Assembly (NCBI GenBank): GCA_963932145.1
Contig: OZ010573.1
Span: 86,707,326 to 86,771,325, forward strand
DNA: 64,000 nt
Direction: 5' to 3'
Origin: Acanthosepion lycidas
Taxonomy: Eukaryota; Mollusca; Cephalopoda; Sepiida; Sepiidae
Of the stretch, positions 40,561-52,651 are shown one piece after another; position 1 is the first letter of the stretch; each line of letters starts with the position of its first letter. The notes beneath the pieces are model-generated. The model was not told the origin of the DNA. It did not search any database and worked only from the letters and a program-made list of their open reading frames with translations. The position numbers were made by a program, and so were the translations under genes.

Positions 40561-42560
40561 CTGTAATTGCACAGTCCAAACCTTGTACTTGTACTTGTGA
40601 GAACAATTTTACACTTCACACTTTGTACTTGTGAGAACAATTTTTTGTACTTCATTAAGGCATGGGCTACCTGAAATTCCTTCAATGAGTCTATTGAAAT
40701 CTTTTCCAATCAATCCGAGGGCTCCAACTACAAATGGAATTATTGATGTCCTCATGTGTCACATTTTAAAAATTTCGACTTTAAGGTCCTTGTATTTTGA
40801 TAGTTTTTGAAGATCTTCAAAGATACATTGCAGTCTGTGGGGACTGCTATATCAATCAGTAGAAAAAATTTTCTCTTCGCAATATCTAATTACGATGTCT
40901 GAGTGATTAGCTTTGATTGTTCTGTCTGTGTGTATTCTAATTTCATTAAATTTTGTTACAGGTCCTATTTCTGTAATCGGTTCTGGGTGGTGTTCATAGC
41001 AATTTCTTGCAGTTTCCTTTCCGTAAAAGTTGAATATTTTCCAGAGCAGATATTGGTCGACTCTGCTATGCCGAGGTTTATATTAAGTGGTTACCAATAA
41101 CGCGCAACCTCATACAAAATGGTCTATTGTTTCTCACAAAATCTACATTTTGGGATAACACAATTTTTAACTATGCGCACTTGGTAATTTCTCGTTAGAA
41201 GCATTAATCCTGTACAGCAAAAATAAGACATTCGATTTCAGCTTTTAACCTTGTAGTACGTAGCTACTAATGGGTACGAGGTTTGTCTACATCAGTTTGT
41301 TTGGTACGGGTAGAGTATTGACCGTGAAGCGGTTTATCTTGCTATCATCTCCGTAACTGGTTGGGTGATTTGCCTTTATAATCTTTTTTTAAAGTATTTG
41401 TATCTGTAATGTATTATGTTTCACGGTGCATTTCACCACCCATTTGAAACTCCACTTCGAACTTGTTAGATTCCTTTATTATTATTATCTAATCTGAAAT
41501 TCGTACTTTTAGTCACTAAAACATTTTACAGTAATGAGGAGACCCTTTGTCATCTTTGGCAAATAGTTTGAGATCATCCATGCAGAGTAAATGATTGAAT
41601 ACTTTGAATACTTTCTTTCAAACTTAGTTTGAATCCATAGCTATTATTGTTTAGTTCATGCGTAAGGGGGATGAAGGACAGACAAAACCGAAAGCGTCAC
41701 AAGGAGTCACATCGAATGTTTCTTCGTCGTATATTAAGGCGGTTGGAGGTGGCAGTGCCTTTAGTGTGTTTTAGGTATAATGTGGCTTTCCACATTACCA
41801 TACTCTGTTTAAGGAAATTTACTATCACGGGGGAGACTTTGTATAGTTCCAAAGTCTTAGGGAGCTAGGAGTGGCTGTTTTTATCTTTTGCTTTTTCATT
41901 TCATTGTCTTGACCGCAAGCTTTCCAGTAGTTGCTAAAGCTGTTGCGTATATGACATTATTAACTTACGTATTGTTTCCCAGTCGTTTGTCCGTTGGCAG
42001 CGTTTCCAGTGCAGCGTTGTACTTTTGCACAATGTGCTTATTGGACTTTTTCATATGAATTTTTGGGAGCGGGTCTGTGTCTGACGTTTCTGTGAATGTT
42101 ACTCTGCTGAATACTTGGACGGTGTGGTTTTTCACTTCTGTGATTTTAGCTCTGTGGTTTTCAAGTAATTCTACCCTAATGTAGTTGTACTCATCTTCAG
42201 TGACATAGTTTCTGCAAGTTATTTCGCAAGTAGATTATTCGGTTTTATTTCCTGGGAGATTATTATTTCGTATCTCATTTATTTTAGTTTTACCTCATCC
42301 TATGTGATATTATTTATTTTTATTGTCATCTCTTTATTGTTTAAGTGATGAGTTACTGTGTTCTGTCTTATATCTAATTTTAACTTTTCTATTACTGCAT
42401 TTGAGAGTCTTTTGTTTCGTTCGATGCCCCTGGGGACATTGGCAAGCATGACTTGTTGATACTCTTCACGAGACCATTTTTTTTTCTTTTTATTAGTTGA
42501 TTTGGCATTGAGACACTTGAGCAAAGGTTGGAAATAGACACAGTTTTGTGACAAAGTGTC
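40560..42560 (-). pseudogene. R4/Dong-like LINE with restriction-like endonuclease, remnant
   Basis: Minus-strand pieces in family order. WSREEYQQVM and ERNKRLSNAVIEKLKLDI (42340-42480) form the N-terminal region. A linker follows at 41900-42080. The RT region MWKATLYLKHTKGTATSN and the worn 'GxFQGDSLSPLLFCLSLIPL' is at 41640-41830 (RFCLSFIPLTHELNN readable). The catalytic box is HLLCMDDLKLFAKDD (41550-41590), with Cys for the usual Tyr. LKAEIECLIFAVQD and a CRFC zinc half-motif lie at 41136-41250. The restriction-like endonuclease has SDIVI, then LLIDIAVP (40840-40915), and the closing IIPFVVGALGLIGKDF (40695-40760). Many stops. The family normally inserts by nicking with this C-terminal endonuclease. 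Confidence 0.75.
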
Positions 42561-42654
42561 TCTGCATTGTTGGAAGGGTTTGTTCCAATGACATATTTTT
42601 CGGCCCAGACGGGTTCCTCTTTGAGGTACGCAGCATTTGTTGACCAGTGCGGTG

Positions 42655-42660
42655 ATGATG

Positions 42661-42711
<51 letters not shown>
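42655..42711. repeat. (ATT)n microsatellite
   Basis: GATGATGATT followed by about 50 bases of TTA/ATT. The poly-Asn and poly-Tyr frames are artefacts. Confidence 0.95.
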
Positions 42712-42713
<2 letters not shown>

Positions 42714-42839
42714 ATATACTCATTTCCTCTTAAGTTTCAACCAAAGATCCATGGTCAGAAATGACACAATATCATTTTCCCCTGCATATTATTGCAAAAA
42801 ATCTAACATATAAACGTATGCACGTTTACATAGATAAAG

Positions 42840-42970
42840 CCTACCGTAGGGTGTGCTTGTTAGAACAATTTTTTTTAGATCCTTAAGGCGTGATCATCTG
42901 GGATAACTTCAATGAGCTTATCAAAAATTAACCCAGATATCCCTACTACGACTGGAATTATTGAAACTAA
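42840..42970 (-). mobile_element. R4-like LINE, second short 3' fragment
   Basis: The minus strand reads EIIPVVVGISGLIFDKLIEV, homologous to the IIPFVVGALGLI end at 40695. The following TAGAACAATTTTTT and TTAAGGCGTGATCATCTGG sequence parallels 40600-40670. About 130 bp. Confidence 0.6.
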
Positions 42971-43179
42971 GCATTAAGAAACAGAAAAAAAATTGTTCGA
43001 AACAAAGAAAAGATTACTGGAGCGTTACTTAATATCAGTCTTCCCATAGAGCAGGGAATGCTGGAAAATCTCCTCACAGATCAAAAAACAAACTTAAAGC
43101 AACAAAAATGTGATGCCACAAAAGGATACTGAGATAACCATGGTCCGATCATATGAGCAATTACAAAGTTTTCGAGTAA

Positions 43180-43455
43180 AATGAAAACAAAAGAAAAACA
43201 TGTAACTAACAACAGAAGGAGACAGTTGACATTTCTAAGACACGTAATGAGGAAAAGAGGCCTTAGAATATCTGATGGCCACAGAACATATTGAATTTAA
43301 GACGGTCAGGTGAAAACAACACATCACCTACATAGCAAGCATGAGTACATGGATGGCAGAACAGGGTTTAGAAGAGATAACGAAAGACGAAATTTATTAA
43401 TAGGCAAAAAGTGCAGGAAATCATGGAGAACAATGTTCACTAATATCTGGAAGAC
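43180..43455 (+). pseudogene. RTE-like LINE C-terminal fragment
   Basis: Plus strand: RRRQLTFLRHVMRKRGLRIS, a worn 'GRQRxTYxxSxSxWM' (KHEYMDG), then KSCRKSWRTMFTNIWKTNGT in another frame. This is the same closing motif set as the minus-strand element at 62890-63880 (WRAMIAYVLKGYGT). Truncated at both sides. Confidence 0.6.
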
Positions 43456-44600
43456 TAACGGTACATAAAATGAAACATTTCCGACATTACTGAAATATTC
43501 ACTTCAAGATCCAAGATTTCGAAGAACTTGAAAGACCTTTGCCAAAAATCTTTGTATTTAGAATATATCGATTTTCTTTCTATTGACAGTCATATAGATG
43601 CTGTCATATAATATATTTTATTTTTGGGGTCTTTCATAACTATGTCTTTAAAGTATATTTGTTATTATTGTTATTATTAATGCATTTCCAACTTGAAAAA
43701 TAAATTTTCGGTTTGATGAAGTAGATATCGTAGTGATGTTGCGTACTGGTCATATATTGGTAGCATGTAGTTCTGTAAAGTACACGAAGACTATCTGTGA
43801 TTCGAAACATTTTTCTCCATAGAAAAAGCCTTTAATTTTCCTGAAATTAATGATTCTTTGTCACCTTCTTTCTATTTAATTATTTTTATTGATAGCCACG
43901 TTTTTAACCGAAATGAAAAACGCAATTTTTCGATCTATTTCCTTTTATGTTCGAATTATTTATATTTCGCTCCCAAAATAAGATCAACATACACATAGAT
44001 TGATAACTGTAGCCTGTGTATTTTTTCTTTCTTTCCTTTCTTGTTCTCTTTTTGCTCTGCCATTGAACTGCACGTACTCCAATGAAGTTCATTACGGTTT
44101 TTGTAGACAGATACCAACATAACAGACAAGTTTTCGTTGCCACTGAACAATGAACTAAATATGATAATTCTGCTGTAACGGTACCACTGCAATTTACTCT
44201 GTGCTACAATAAAGCGCATTGATGGGCGTTAGTTGCATTACAGCAAGTTGAAAGAGGACAAACAAAAGAAAACTAACTGAATAAACACAATAGGGCAACC
44301 CTCTACTCAAAAAAAGGATTGTGTCGCTCATTCTTTTGGCGAGAAAAATGGATCAGTCTGGTTACAAGTGACATTGCTTGAAAGAAAAATATACCGGTAC
44401 TTGAGTTCCACATTTGAAAGAAACAAAGATGGCATGTCATGACAAGACGTTTTCTCATTTTTAAATATTATTTTTGTTAGTAATATCTTGTAAATCTATC
44501 TTTTTTATTTGCGATATCTATATTAACAGAACTGCAACTAGTAAAATATGTTCCCTTATCTGACATAATATCAATTATAAATCCATATGTGAATGGCTGT
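43456..44600. other. AT-rich region, no supported gene
   Basis: Overlapping minus frames 43904-44219 lack motifs. Nothing recognised. Confidence 0.4.
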
Positions 44601-44609
44601 CCACTTGTA

Positions 44610-45022
44610 TTCGAGAATACCTGTCTACTAGGGCGGCTAGCCAATCCTTATTGCAGACGCCTGCTCTGCGATTTATACTGAACTATACTGAGCAGACCTT
44701 AGCCACAGTTTCTGGGAATAAGCGTGTTATCTAGGGCGATCAACAATGTGAACGAGGTCAGCACGTTCTAGCCCTCGTTTACGATGACTTGTGACTTCGT
44801 GCTAGCACAGCTATCGACTGTCCCCAAGAGTTGCGTCTACTAGATTTCACTAAAAAAGGCTTGGGTCAAACCGTGGTATGTTTTTCAGGCACTTTCCAAA
44901 AGTGCCGCACGCTGAGATCAGTCCCTTCAGGAAATCTCCTTTCTGACTAATCGACGATGGTGAGAATCCAACACGAGTCTCATGGTCAGAATGCGAACAT
45001 TCTAACCACTCAGTAATTATTG
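44610..45022 (-). mobile_element. Possible tRNA-related SINE (about 400 bp)
   Basis: On the minus strand the left end reads CTGAGTGGTTAGAATGTTCG (A-box-like, 45001-45012). About 40 bases on, GTTGGATTCTC (44961-44971) is a worn B-box. The remaining 350 bases are GC-richer than their surroundings and non-coding. Only one copy lies in the window, so the right end is a guess. Confidence 0.45.
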
Positions 45023-45482
45023 TGTTTAAGTTTCTGGAACAAAAATCAAACTAGCAGATATATATTTGTAGATATCTCCAAGATCCCTTAAATAGCTAAT
45101 CGAACTTTATCAAGATGGTCTCCCGTGACCAAATTGGTAGTGGCACTGTAAATAATGATAACTTGATATCCTTGTAATTCAGAGAGCGAATAAAAATTAT
45201 GATGAGAAACACAACTTTAATCCTCAAAGAAAAAGTGTGTGAAGAGAGCTGAGTTAAGAAAGGAAGGAAAGATCATTTTTTTTTAATACTACAGAGTTAA
45301 ATGTTTGATAAACTAAAGTGAGATATATATCCGTGAAAAAATCATTTTTAACGGTTTTGTATGCGAAAATGGGAATGCATTTGAATTAAGTTTATGAAAC
45401 TTGAATTGTTCATTTGTACACAGAATTTACAATTTAAGTTTTTAAGAAAAAAGTGTTTCTCGTTCTTACACTGAGTAAACTA

Positions 45483-45515
45483 CAGTAGTACCTCGATATC
45501 CGGAAGGAGTCAAAT
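45483..45515 (+). repeat. pogo/Tigger-like terminus fragment
   Basis: CAGTAGTACCTCGATATCCG closely resembles the known pogo-family TIR (CAGTAG.ACCTCGAT). No partner TIR was found within about 1 kb. Probably a relic end. Confidence 0.45.
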
Positions 45516-45582
45516 TGTGTGTATTAGGGGAATATATCTATAGAATATACCACATAGCTTCCAATAGGTATTTGATACCCTA

Positions 45583-46218
45583 CTAGCAGTAGAGCCCGGC
45601 GTAAGAGATAGATCAAGTATCGACCATCATAAAGACTGAAAAATAAAATTGACAAAGATTACTGTTTAAGGTTGACGGACACGCATGTCTTAATTATCTT
45701 TTTTTTTAGTTTTTTTATTTTTATTTTACGAATTAGTCAAACCCAAACTCAAACAAAAATATTGTTTTCAATCGTTATGAGTCTATCGATTGAATAGAAT
45801 TTTATTATAAACAATTGTCTTGTAAATGGAATTTTTAAAGCATTCTGAATGTAAAAATAAAGAAAAAAGTGTGCAACACAATAAGAAACACTACCTGGCA
45901 AAAAAAAAAAATTGAAGTTTTGTTGAAATCGGTTGAAAAATGTAGGAAATCGGATCCTATATATAAACGAACACACACACACACACACATAAAACCTGGG
46001 TTTTATAAGTATAACTCGATATGAGTTGCCCCCCTTTCATTCTGGCGACAGAATCGTGTTTTATCGTGTTTTCAAATTGATTTCGTGCAAAAACAATTGT
46101 TGTTTTCCAATTCTTGGCGCTGTCAGAACCACCGCAAGGTAATTTTACCCAGTTCTGTGAAGTTTTGTTGAAATCGGTTGAAAAATGTAGGAAATCCGAT
46201 CCAATATATAAACGTACA

Positions 46219-46257
<39 letters not shown>

Positions 46258-46270
46258 TGCGTTTTATAAT
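45583..46270 (-). mobile_element. Helitron-like region, minus strand, with duplicated 5' module
   Basis: The minus-strand 3' end is ...CTACTGCTAG|T at 45583. The GC hairpin before it is partly deleted. The 5' module (AAAACCCAG.TTTTATGTGTG..., then GGATCCGATTTCCTACATTTTTC and CAACCGATTTCAACAAAACTTC) occurs twice: starting at about 46270 with (CA)n at 46219-46254, and again at about 46005 with (CA)n at 45971-45988. The inner body matches 37590-37790. It is either a tandem pair or one element inserted in another. Confidence 0.65.
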
Positions 46271-46610
46271 ATTTAAGATTTAAAAAGCCTATATTTTTAC
46301 TGCTCTCTGAGTCATCATGTTGACGTCAATTTCTGTAACATATTTTCTGTACATGTCTTCCAACTACAAATACAGGAAAGACGATAAGCCCAAGTTATTT
46401 ATCTGATGATTCAGATTTTTCTGGCTTTTACGACAATTACATTGATTTTGTTTTATTTTCAAAATACTAAGTCTATTAAGTTCTTGTATAATTGACTTTT
46501 CCTCAATATCTGTTTCTTAGAATTATATTTTTAAAATAGTTCTTACGTATCAGAAAATTTTGACCAAAAATATATAAAAACGCATTTAAATTAATTTAAT
46601 TATCTATTTT

Positions 46611-47612
46611 CAGCAAAACTTTGGTTTCATTTTAAAGATAGATAACTAATGCTAATCTATAAAATGTAAATAAATTATTTTACATATTTTAGTGAGATTT
46701 TTAAGCTATTTTTTAAACATTTTACGGTAAATTTATTTTAAAAATCAAATTTCAGTCGTAGATATTTGTTTACAATATTCAGCAAAACTTTGGTTTCATT
46801 TTAAAGATAGATAACTAATGCTAATCTATAAAATGTAAATAAATTATTTTACATATTTTAGTGAGATTTTTAAGCTATTTTTTAAACATTTTACGGTAAA
46901 TTTATTTTAAAAATCAAATTTCAGTCGTAGATATTTGTTTACAATATTCAGCAAAACTTTGGTTTCATTTTAAAGATAGATAACTAATGCTAATCTATAA
47001 AATGTAAATAAATTTTTACATATTTTAGTGAGATTTTTAAGCTATTTTTTAAACATTTTACGGTAAATTTATTTTAAAAATCAAATTTCAGTCGTAGATA
47101 TTTGTTTACAATATTCAGCAAAACTTTGGTTTCATTTTAAAGATAGATAACTAATGCTAATCTATAAAATGTAAATAAATTATTTTACATATTTTAGTGA
47201 GATTTTTAAGCTATTTTTTAAACATTTTACGGTAAATTTATTTTAAAAATCAAATTTCAGTCGTAGATATTTGTTTACAATATTCAGCAAAACTTTGGTT
47301 TCATTTTAAAGATAGATAACTAATGCTAATCTATAAAATGTAAATAAATTATTTTACATATTTTAGTGAGATTTTTAAGCTATTTTTTAAACATTTTACG
47401 GTAAATTTATTTTAAAAATCAAATTTCAGTCGTAGATATTTGTTTACAATATTCAGCAAAACTTTGGTTTCATTTTAAAGATAGATAACTAATGCTAATC
47501 TATAAAATGTAAATAAATTTTTACATATTTTAGTGAGATTTTTAAGCTATTTTTTAAACATTTTACGGTAAATTTATTTTAAAAATCAAATTTCAGTCGT
47601 AGATATTTGTTT
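46611..47612. repeat. 169-bp satellite, six copies, trimer organisation
   Basis: Units start CAGCAAAACT at 46611, 46780, 46949, 47116, 47285 and 47454. Lengths are 169, 169, 167, 169, 169 and a last unit of about 159. The copies are almost identical by eye. Units 3 and 6 share a 2-base deletion (AAATTTTTACAT for AAATTATTTTACAT), so units 1-3 and 4-6 are a repeated 505-bp trimer. Very AT-rich, non-coding. It ends within TTTGTTT before CAAAGACATTTACAATATT. Confidence 0.95.
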
Positions 47613-49289
47613 CAAAGACATTTACAATATTTCGGATTAACTAAAAGAATTTTTTTGAAAAACATTACTTTTCGTGTAAATTATAGCCATTAACACATGT
47701 AAACAGAGAAAGATATATTTTACTTGTCAACAAGTTCAGACGTTAATGAATATCAGCTAGCCCAGCGACAACCGCTTTTAAAAATATCTGCCTACAAATA
47801 ATTAAATACGAAAAACCTACCAAAATGCATTAAACAGTTTTATTTATGTTTAGAAACTAACATTTTAGCCATATATAACCAATAATTTAGGAATATTTTT
47901 TTGTATTTTTTTTAATGATTTAACATTTATTCATTTTTTATGTCATGTGATGTGATGAAATATTGAATTGGACCCCAATCTGGTATTTTTAATTATTTTA
48001 AGAAAATTTATCAAACAAAAGAAAAAAAAAAAAAAAAAAAAAGAATCACTGTTGATATTGTAAACATTCTCACTGAATTAATATATCCATGAAGATTTTA
48101 ACGAAACTATGAAAAATATTTCTTTTCAACCCACAATTTTAAAAGTGTTTACAATGTATCGAAAATGGTGGAAACTGAATAAATATATATTTGAACAGTT
48201 TTCTAATGAAATAACCTAGAAAGTATTCAAGCCATTTATTAATGCATACGTATTGAATGTTTTATATACATTGGTTAATTTTTTTGTTTTTGCTAATTGT
48301 CTAAATCAGAGGATATTGATTTTTAGGATTTTTTTTTTTACTTTCTTTTGGGAAGAAAATATGTTCATTTTGCTGGTACCTAGAAGTTTTACTTTAAATT
48401 TATTAATCAAATTGATAAATTAATTTATTTAATTTAGAAATGACAAATTGATTAAATCTTTGCATAAATATTTTCCTGAATAGGCTGACGGAAGATAAGT
48501 TAATGAGTCCGCGTCATTGTTGATTACACAAACGCGGAAGTTCTGCTGTAATAAAAATAAAATTAGTAAGCGTTACTATTTACAGTTTTTTTTTTTATTA
48601 TATATTCGGAGAGCGATCCTTTTATTAAAATACACTTCTATTTCTACGTCATTTTTTGGTAATAGAAAATTCAGGAAACAAAGATCGGTTGAAACTTTAT
48701 CTCCGCATTTCAGAATGTGTTTGATATCCACGCCTCAACAATCAAACACGTTAAATATTCAAAAGAGGAATAAAACGGAAACTCCTAATAAAAATATCTT
48801 TTTACCTCAACTGTACGTAGGTTTTTGAATTAAACACGAAGGTTTACAAAAATAAAAATAAAAAATGATTTAACACCATTGATTTAAATAATAATTATTT
48901 GAAATTTTTCTATGATAAACCATTGCCAACCAATATCAGCTACTGAAACATTATTTCTTTCATCTTATTTTCAAGGGCTTTTCATTGTAAACATTTAGAT
49001 ACTCAATAACCAACACTTGAACTCATATCTTTTGCATTATGTAGCCGATGTTTTACAAGAACATGACAGCTGATGGATGATCATAAATAATTATTTAAAA
49101 CAATAAAACTAATACTATTTCAAGTGATCGTTTGTTTGGTTTGCTGACTCTGTCTAGCTGCATTCTAGGGATTATTTAATGCCAAAATCTAAATATTTTA
49201 CACATAATTTCATGGCTTCAACTAAATATATTTTGAACGCAACTGTACGTATTTATATATCTTCACTAACATGAAATGTATTGTTAATC
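47613..49289. other. AT-rich region with poly-A, no supported gene
   Basis: Poly-A near 48024-48043. The plus frame 48517-48828 has no motif and low-complexity composition. Nothing else recognised. Confidence 0.4.
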
Positions 49290-49545
49290 ATTTTGATATA
49301 AAAATGTATTGCTGCTATTTTTACTATAAAAATATATTTTATATTTCAGAGTGTTTTGCTTTTGTTTACGAGTTGACTATTTGCCGATAGCTAGGACCCT
49401 AACAGATGCTACCACTTCGGGTTAAAGTGGACCTGAGAACAACAGCAATTAAGAGGTGGTTCCACGCTCCGCGAAACCTCCAATCTGCCGAGCAGCGGCC
49501 TTGCTGTCGGATGTAGGTTATCTTCATACACTGGTCTACCAAGTT
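49290..49545 (-). repeat. Third copy of the repeat that flanks the hAT core
   Basis: Aligns with the reverse complement of 23776-24110 (GCAATTAAGAGGTGGTTCCA shared exactly over that stretch; also GATGCTACCAC and ATAGCTAGGACCC) and, in direct sense, with 25630-25805. Here it stands alone without transposase sequence. Confidence 0.65.
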
Positions 49546-50102
49546 ATCGGGAAATATTTAAAAATGAGAGGTTATTACCTTTAATCCGTCTAAGTTGGAT
49601 AGTAACGTTTTCGAATTAATCGTTTGTTTATTCGGAATAAAAGCAAGACCGTTCTATACATAACACACCTAAACACAGATCAGCCTTAGTTAAGAGGATG
49701 TAGCAGTTTGTTTCGATTCCGTGAAAAATAACTTGCGCTTTGATTTGTTGCACGGTATACAAATTTCATTGTCCATTAAAACTTATTTAATGAACAAAAG
49801 AAAGTTTAAATAAAGTTCAAGCGGTTTGCCTTTGATGCGTTTGTGGAAAACACACATCAATGTTACTAACATAATCGGAATAGCGAAAATTTATTTTTAG
49901 TGCTTTGGGTTAGATATTGCGCGTGTTGGTTATCTCCTCCCTGGCGTTTAGTTATGTCGTCTCAAAGAATGATTTCGTTTTATCATATTCAACATTACCT
50001 ACTTAGCCGACTCTAGAACACTGTTTCGTGTACAAATCCTGCAAAATCACGAAATATTTCAAATCATTTTTGACACGTTCGATCACGCACGTAAACTTCT
50101 CT
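49546..50102. other. Unassigned sequence
   Basis: No motif or paralogue noticed. Confidence 0.35.
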
Positions 50103-50165
50103 CAGAGGCGTAGTTAGTGTTTTTGCGACCCAGGGCGGCCCTCAAGTTTACCGCCCTTCCCAGAA
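50103..50165 (+). repeat. hAT-like terminus
   Basis: CAGAGGCGTAGTTAGTG followed by CCCAGGGCGGCCC matches the common animal hAT end (CAGRGGCGTAGCTAG...GCGCCCGGGGCGG). The partner end was not found. Confidence 0.45.
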
Positions 50166-50200
50166 GGAATAAAATATTACAATGCGCATTAACCACTTAA

Positions 50201-50205
<5 letters not shown>

Positions 50206-50239
<34 letters not shown>
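50206..50239. repeat. (TA)n microsatellite
   Basis: Short TA run, followed by GTGGCCGAAATTAGTCGAGG, which resembles the sequence after the (TA)n at 52831 (GTCAACGACGAAATTATTCG). It may be a worn Tc1-like end. Confidence 0.9.
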
Positions 50240-50241
<2 letters not shown>

Positions 50242-50360
50242 GGTGGCCGAAATTAGTCGAGGAATCTAACTGAAATAATAATAAAAACGAAAGAATATTA
50301 ATATACAACACAGTGCGTCTGAAGACTTTAAATATTTTTTATTGTTCAAATAGGTACCAC

Positions 50361-50445
50361 CACGAGATCGCTGGAAGATGAGCATAGCCGGAAAATAACG
50401 GCCTTAAACTTGATGAAAATAATTTTGTTTCGTCTAAATACTTCT
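50361..50445 (+). repeat. (TA)n-associated module, copy 1
   Basis: CACGAGATCGCTGGAAGATG through AACGGCCTTAAACTTGATG. More diverged than the copies at 51791, 51965 and 52724, and not adjacent to (TA)n. Confidence 0.7.
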
Positions 50446-50913
50446 CTTATTATCAAGAGGAAAGATCAAAGTATTTTTTGATTATTTTTCTACATTTCTT
50501 AATAATTTCTAGCACTTCGAAAATTTTCGTTAAAAATCTTGTATTTTTTTTTTTTTTGATTAGCAAAATTGACAGAAAATCGATCGTCAGACATTTTTTT
50601 AACTTTTGTTTACAAAAGTGAAAGTTTCCGTTTAAAATTCGTTTAAAAAATGAATTATGATTTTTTTTTTTTAAATTAAGAAAATTAGAAATTGTAATGT
50701 TTGTTTAATGCATTTTGAAACAAACATTACTTACTTTCTGCTCTGAAAAAAATGTACTTTCAAACGATAGAAAGCCGGGCTTAACAGAGGTGTTGATTGA
50801 CAAGTGACATGTGCATGAAATACGGGAGGAAAAGTTATAGTACGGAAGGTCACAAGTGACAGTTTTGCTTTATGTGACCAACTTATTTACCTCGTTATTT
50901 TTAAGTAGGCAAA

Positions 50914-50967
50914 GCATGATAAAAACGGCCTTAAACTTGACAAAAGCAGAATTTTATCGTCAAAATG
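50914..50967 (+). repeat. (TA)n-associated module, copy 2 (partial)
   Basis: GATAAAAACGGCCTTAAACT then TTTTATCGTCAAAATG. Only the inner half of the module. Confidence 0.65.
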
Positions 50968-51790
50968 TTTATGTTACTACCAACGCAAACCGCGTGACGG
51001 ACTATTGTTTTCACGATGATTCCGGTCTTCCGTATATTTGAATTTAAGCTATTTTGGGGCACCAAAAAAACATGTTATATTAGATTGTTAGCTATTGGCA
51101 ACTTGCTGATTGTAACCAGCTTTATTTTATAATCTGTAAATGATATTTATCTACTTAATAACACCACTGACTAAGGTGTACAAGATTTTCATTAATTTTA
51201 GAATATTTAACAAATTTAATGTAAAAAAAAAGAAAAAATAATTTCAGAAATAACAAATAATTGTTGTAAAAATTTATTTTTCATCGAAAACGTTTTTTGC
51301 TTTCAGAAATTATTATCCATATTCATACAAACAATTAAAAGCAACTAAAAGCTTTTGAAATTAAATAATATCTTTGTTTTATTGAGTTTTCTGTTACAAT
51401 TCGGAGCTGATTTTAAGGTCGAAGGGTGTTAACCAAAAAAAAAAAAAAGATTTTTTCCCCGAAGCCTTGTGCTTTTAACTAACTAATCACTAAAACTGTA
51501 CAAATTAGAATTTCATGAGTTTTCATAAAATTAATTATGGGGGGGGGTAATAAATCTGATAAAAAAAATTACGATATATAATTATTATTTTATTTTTTCA
51601 AGATTTTCAAAATTAATGACTGCCATTAAAAAAATACACAAAAATCCGCCATGTTATTTAGTAGGACACTCGCTGATGATGAGAAAGGATGTTTTTCAAT
51701 CAAAAGTTAGAATGCTCTAATAAAGACAAAAAAGTTTTGAAAAGTAATTAAAAATTACTTTGTTCTTTCCTCTTAATAAAAACAATCATT
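50968..51790. other. AT-rich region, no supported gene
   Basis: Homopolymer runs (A at 51436, G at 51541). No motif. Confidence 0.4.
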
Positions 51791-51863
51791 TTAACGATAA
51801 AATTTTGTTTTCGTCAAGTTTAAGGCCGTTATCCTGCTATGCTCATTTTCCACCGATCTCGTG
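51791..51863 (-). repeat. (TA)n-associated module, copy 3 (inverted)
   Basis: Reverse complement of the module. Its GCACGAG end touches the (TA)n/(TATG)n tract at 51864-51964. With copy 4 it forms a 41-base near-perfect inverted repeat around that tract. Confidence 0.85.
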
Positions 51864-52005
<142 letters not shown>

Positions 52006-52011
52006 TTAACG

Positions 52012-52651
52012 TTAGATTGTCCGAAAAGTTCGTAAACACTTGCAAAAAATTGAAATTTTACTCGCCAAGTAATAACAAAAACAACAAAAATTATTCCTCA
52101 AAATAAAGACCATCATTTTCCAAGACTTTCTGCCATCGATCTGCAAGCTTTCGGATCTGGTGAAAGTACCATTCAGCCGGCTTCGAATCAAAGAATTCTT
52201 GACACGCTTCCTCGACTTCATCAAACGAGTCGAATCGGCGGCCCTTCAGAAAGTGTTGCATTGAGCGGAAAAGGCCGTAATCTGATGGAGCGCACTCAGG
52301 ACTGTAGGCTGGATGTGGCAGAACCTCAACGCCGTCTGGCTCTTCAAACTTGTCTTTGGTCTTCCTGGTGGTGTGTGGCTTGGCATTGTCCTGCTGCATC
52401 AAAGCGCGCTTTCGGTTGATCAGAGCCGGGTACTTTTGCTTCAACTTTTCGTAGACCCGCTCCAGTTGCTGACAGTAAAGTTCGGCACTGATGGCACGAC
52501 CATTCGGAACCAACTCAAAATGCACGATTCCTTCAAAGTTCCACCAAACGCACAACATGACTTTCTTGCCGGATCGATCTTGTTTTGGAACCGACTGTGT
52601 CTCTTGTCCTTTCTGAATCCATCGCTTGTCTTTACAAACTTTTGGGACAAC

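Noticed and set aside
42493..42764. Poly-Asn and poly-Tyr proteins
   Set aside because: Product of the (ATT)n microsatellite.
46611..47612. CRISPR-like array
   Set aside because: Head-to-tail 169-bp units without unique spacers, in eukaryotic transposon-rich sequence.
48517..48828. Possible small gene
   Set aside because: Lys/Thr/Asn/Phe-rich composition as expected of AT-rich random sequence, with no motif.
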